Assembly (NCBI GenBank): GCA_021234155.1
Contig: JAJEKV010000030.1
Coordinates: 6,817,890-6,881,889 of the forward strand
Origin: Isoetes taiwanensis
Taxonomy: Eukaryota; Streptophyta; Lycopodiopsida; Isoetales; Isoetaceae
Reading direction: 5' to 3'
Length of the DNA stretch: 64,000 nucleotides
Part shown: positions 60,852 to 64,000 of the stretch, piece after piece
Numbering within the stretch: position 1 is the first letter of the stretch
How the letters are laid out: every line of letters begins with the position of its first letter
Translations under genes and position numbers: made by a program
Notes under the pieces: generated by a model
Told to the model about the DNA's origin: nothing
Seen by the model: only the letters and a program-made list of their open reading frames with translations
Database searches by the model: none

Positions 60852-61349
60852 AACATGTTTCCACAGCTCGAAATTCCAAGCTCCATCGGTGCGGCCATGG
60901 CAGAAGCTAATAGATCAGGAGGAGCTGCTCTTGCTGCCGATTGGATGTATCATCATTCCTGTTAATTTTGTTGCTCTTGCTCTCCCTGTTTGAGGATCAT
61001 CATTCAGAGTTAATTTTGTTGGGAATAGACATACAACATTCGTATCATACAGTGAGCTTAATATGTGTTAACAATATTTGTTAAAGGATTGGCTTGGCAG
61101 AGAGGAACTCGGTGAAAAAGAAAGTAATCAAGTTCTTGAATGTACAACAAAAACCATCTCGTGACTTTCCGAAAGTGCAAGATCATAAACACTTGTAAGT
61201 AAGGTTGCAGAAACACTTGTTCGACTGCATAAATGCCTTGCTCTGCTAGATGGAGAAAGGGAAATGGTACCCTGCCCACAAGATGCACAAAAAGATACTA
61301 AAGAACACATGAAAATGGGTAAAATGTGTTTATTGCTGTGGCTTCTTGC
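60852..61349. other. intergenic stretch
   Basis: No gene recognised. Confidence 0.35.
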
Positions 61350-61640
61350 TCAGAACAGAGATGGGGAACATAGAACAGAGCCGGAACAGATCCACTTTTG
61401 TTTTGAACTTTGTGGTTCATTGGAAAAGCCTTCCTTCTTTTTGAACAAAAGAAATACCAAGCTCTTCAACGGCGCCATTGATTGCCTCCAGAACAAAAAA
61501 GATGTTCTCTGATCAAAATAATTTTCATGTAAAAGATCCGTGCTACCTGCAACCTCTAGAAATGAAAGGTCTTCTGCCTCAAATTCGCCTGCATGCTGCA
61601 ACACAGAGTCAAGCAAGGTAGGTATGTTGCAGCAAAAATA
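61350..61640 (-). CDS. unrecognised open frame, possible exon
   Basis: A protein-like acidic stretch, LLDSVLQHAGEFEAEDLSF followed by LHENYFDQRTSFLFWRQS, is open to about 61640 (NIPTLLDS). It has no motif I can place. It could be an exon or a captured gene fragment. Confidence 0.3.
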   Translation of the reverse strand, partial: YFCCNIPTLLDSVLQHAGEFEAEDLSFLEVAGSTDLLHENYFDQRTSFLFWRQSMAPLKSLVFLLFKKKEGFSNEPQSSKQKWICSGSVLCSPSLF

Positions 61641-62887
61641 TCAAGCCCCCCGATCCAGTTCGGTTTGCCGCTGCTCACGGATTCCACAGATCCGACCACG
61701 TTTGTTGTTGGCGGACAACTTGATCTGGCATAGGAGATCGCGACAGGTTACAACATCGGAGGTCTTTAAGAAAAACGTGGCAACAAAATATTAAGATAGA
61801 TGACGACGCGGAAAAATTAGATGCGACAAAAACAAAAATGAAAAATTAAAGACTGACTTATATATGTTTAGATAAAAGGCCAAAGAGGTGGAAAACAAGG
61901 ACCAAAGAAAGCTGATGACGTGGTTAATTATGGACCAGAGAAGGCAGAATGCGAAGGAAGCCGGAATGGGCTTTGATTGCCTCAATGGCAGAGCAAAACT
62001 GAAGCATGACAAAAGAAAAAAAAGAGTAAAAAATGCATTCACAAAAGCTTTCACATGGATCTTTGGCTTTCGGATCTGGAAGAAGGCAAGCAAACAGTCA
62101 TGGCAGACGCAACATGCAACAGAACGACAGGTAGACGGGTTGAGGCTGAGATAGATTCAATTGAAGCAGCAATAGATTCGGTTGTGGGTTTGCAAAAAAA
62201 AAATTCAGTCGGCTTTAGATTAGCTGAACAAAATAAAAGGGGATAAATCCATAGCAGCTGGGGTTGGATTTGGGCACCCTTGTCATGCTTGCCCTAAAGT
62301 CTTATGCACAGGCCAGATTGGTTACTGTAGTGGTCGGATTCTATGCCATTTTAGTGATCTGCTTCATTCTTGTGGTGGTCGAATGCACCCTTGTGATGGC
62401 CGGATTGCATGCCCCTATTCGAGTTACACATTTGGCTTTGTTTTCAGGCATGGAGTTTGGCCAGATGCTTGAAGTGATGCACAACTTGCAACTTGTTTTT
62501 AAAGCTTTTGCTTGCACAGGTTGCAGAAGCGGATAATAGAGTACCACGTCCATATTTGTTTCATTTTGAGAATTTCTCATATGTGCCATTTTGACTGCTG
62601 GCTCTACTGGATGCACCTGATTTGCCATTGTATTGCAAATGTGGGTATGTATTTGATAGATAGATCTTTGAATATTTCTACGAGCCTCTGCAATTTTGCC
62701 GATTAAAATGCTCAATTTGGCTTCAACTAAAGGATGAGTTTGGAGAAAAGAGTGTGAGAACAAAATGAAATTCTTAGGGTGTTTCTGTTCCTTGCATCCT
62801 GCAGTTCCATCTTTTAATTTGAGTCATGTTTGAGAGATATGCAATGAGTATTTCTTAGATTTTAGTCTCATACACTCAAGACAGTTC
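61641..62887. other. intergenic stretch
   Basis: Several overlapping short open frames, none recognised. GGTCGGATTCTATGC, GGTCGAATGCACCCTTGTGATGG and GGCCGGATTGCATGC near 62330-62412 form a degenerate repeat. Confidence 0.35.
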
Positions 62888-63356
62888 TTATCCCATGCCA
62901 TGGCTTAGTTTTAGTAGTAGAAGATATACATTGGTATTTTGTAGAACGTGTGCTGCGAAGATTTCATTTGTGATTGTTGCTACTATGTCATTGTCTGGGA
63001 ACCATAACTCATCTGGGAACCAGCTTGACACTGCATCCGCTACAATCTTGAATGCCATTGTAGCTTCTGTAGATGTTGAGCTAGTCTGGCCACGGAACGT
63101 ACTGGCCTTCAAGATCTTGAATAAGACAATGGGTTTACGTCCTAAAAGAAACAAGCGTTTGAACTTGTCAAACACGTGTGCCTGTTCAGGCCAGAACTTT
63201 AATTCTGCGACATCCTTTTCGTCGCACCCATCTGCGACTAGCAAACAAGGGAACATCGTATGTTCTTTGACCCCGACAATAGCAACTAGTAGGTTGACGT
63301 CTATGGGTTGGTCATGGGTCGCGCTTAACAGTGACTGTATACATAGAATAATTTAA
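62888..63356 (-). CDS. unrecognised open frame of about 155 codons
   Basis: The frame is open from about 63356 to the stop at 62888; the first methionine is at 63256. Segments such as ELKFWPEQAHVFDKFKRLF and AVSSWFPDELWFPDNDIV look like real protein. I recognise no family, and no splice sites or neighbours support a function. Confidence 0.35.
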
Positions 63357-64000
63357 GGGCTAAACTTAGCTATTTGGCGATTTTTTAGTACATTTTCAAA
63401 AACTTTTGGATAAAGTAAATGGAAAAATTTGGGGAAAAGATAATAACTTTAGCTTAACATTTTTTGCGCCCGCACGAAGCTTTGATCTCTTTAGCCAAAT
63501 GCTAGAAAGTAAAAGAGTGAATTTTTAGATTGTTTAACTAAACTATAGAAACTTTTGGAATGAAGCTCGAGCTAGTTTAGCTAACATCATTTTAGTTTAT
63601 AAGACATATATGATTAATAAATTATTTTCTAGCATCTATGGAATAATGTGGGGCCTAGATCTAGCTAGCTTGAATTGTTTTAGAATGTTTCGACAAAGAA
63701 AATGAATAAAGTAAATAGAAACAATCGAAAACAATTATTGTAATTTTAGCTTAATTTTTTCCTTGACCACACCACATAAATTTTTGAGATGAATTTTGGG
63801 TTAGTTTAGCTAAACGCTAGAAAGTATGAGAGGAAAAATGGGTAGAGTTTAGCTAAACAGAAAACAGATTGTAGAATCCGGTTAGCCGGTTTCGAAATAG
63901 TTGCCCAAGAACAGCCACGATCGCCAGTTTACACTCTATAGCAAGTTTGGAGCAGTCATTGGCATATTCCTGGCATATACTAGCATATACTCGGAATATG
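63357..64000. other. AT-rich repeat-like end of window
   Basis: TTTAGCCAAATGCTAGAAAGTA (63498) and TTTAGCTAAACGCTAGAAAGTA (63801) are related phrases about 300 bp apart, and several more TTAGCTAA phrases occur. It may be a small repeat element; its ends are not resolved. Confidence 0.4.

Overview
This is nuclear DNA of a vascular plant. The evidence is spliced genes with GT-AG introns, a plant-type FYVE gene, PPR-DYW, G-type lectin, UBP12/13 and acetolactate synthase relics, and several plant transposon classes. The heavy, layered transposon load and the wording of the PPR-DYW relics make me favour a seedless vascular plant such as a fern, but that is inference. Only one gene looks intact. 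No rRNA, tRNA or CRISPR array was seen.

Layout. 1-4001: 5' half of a decayed Ty3/gypsy element on the minus strand, with a 578-bp LTR (TGTT...AACA), inserted in a LINE. 4002-8016: 3' part of that L1-type LINE with a poly(A) tail; it lies against a minus-strand relic of an unnamed DDE-like transposase family (8017-8790). 9-15 kb: relics of gene fragments, namely a G-type lectin receptor (minus) split by a GC-rich foldback, two exons of a UBP12/13-like ubiquitin protease (plus), an unrecognised exon, a second DDE-like transposase relic and an acetolactate synthase fragment abutting it. 16108-20440: the intact gene, a three-exon FYVE protein (1259 aa, minus) with eight basic helical repeats interleaved with acidic GW motifs; two tiny inverted-repeat elements lie in its upstream region. 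About 22.7-32.7 kb: a second LINE of the same family as the first, whose ORF1 is split by a 2731-bp Helitron with clean ends. 33.1-36.2 kb: 3' half of a Ty1/copia element (minus). 36.2-41.5 kb: no gene recognised. 41.57-44.35 kb: two tandem 1.37-kb repeats that look LTR-derived. 44.35-46.92 kb: decayed internal region and 3' LTR of a second element of the first gypsy LTR family. 47.7-48.14 kb: a palindrome beside a MITE. 49.5-57.0 kb: decayed PPR-DYW genes, including a 3006-bp tandem duplication whose copies carry different lesions. 59.88-60.85 kb: an internally deleted non-LTR element ending in an (ATA)n tail. 61-64 kb: unrecognised open frames and repeats.

How it fits together. The window is mostly a transposon graveyard around one conserved housekeeping-type gene. 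Order of events can be read from nesting: gypsy into LINE 1; LINE 1 probably into or beside the DDE-like relic; Helitron into LINE 2; a foldback into the lectin relic. The FYVE gene is expected to act at PI3P-bearing endosomal membranes; nothing else here is expected to make a working protein, apart from the possibility that unrecognised exons belong to genes reaching outside the window.
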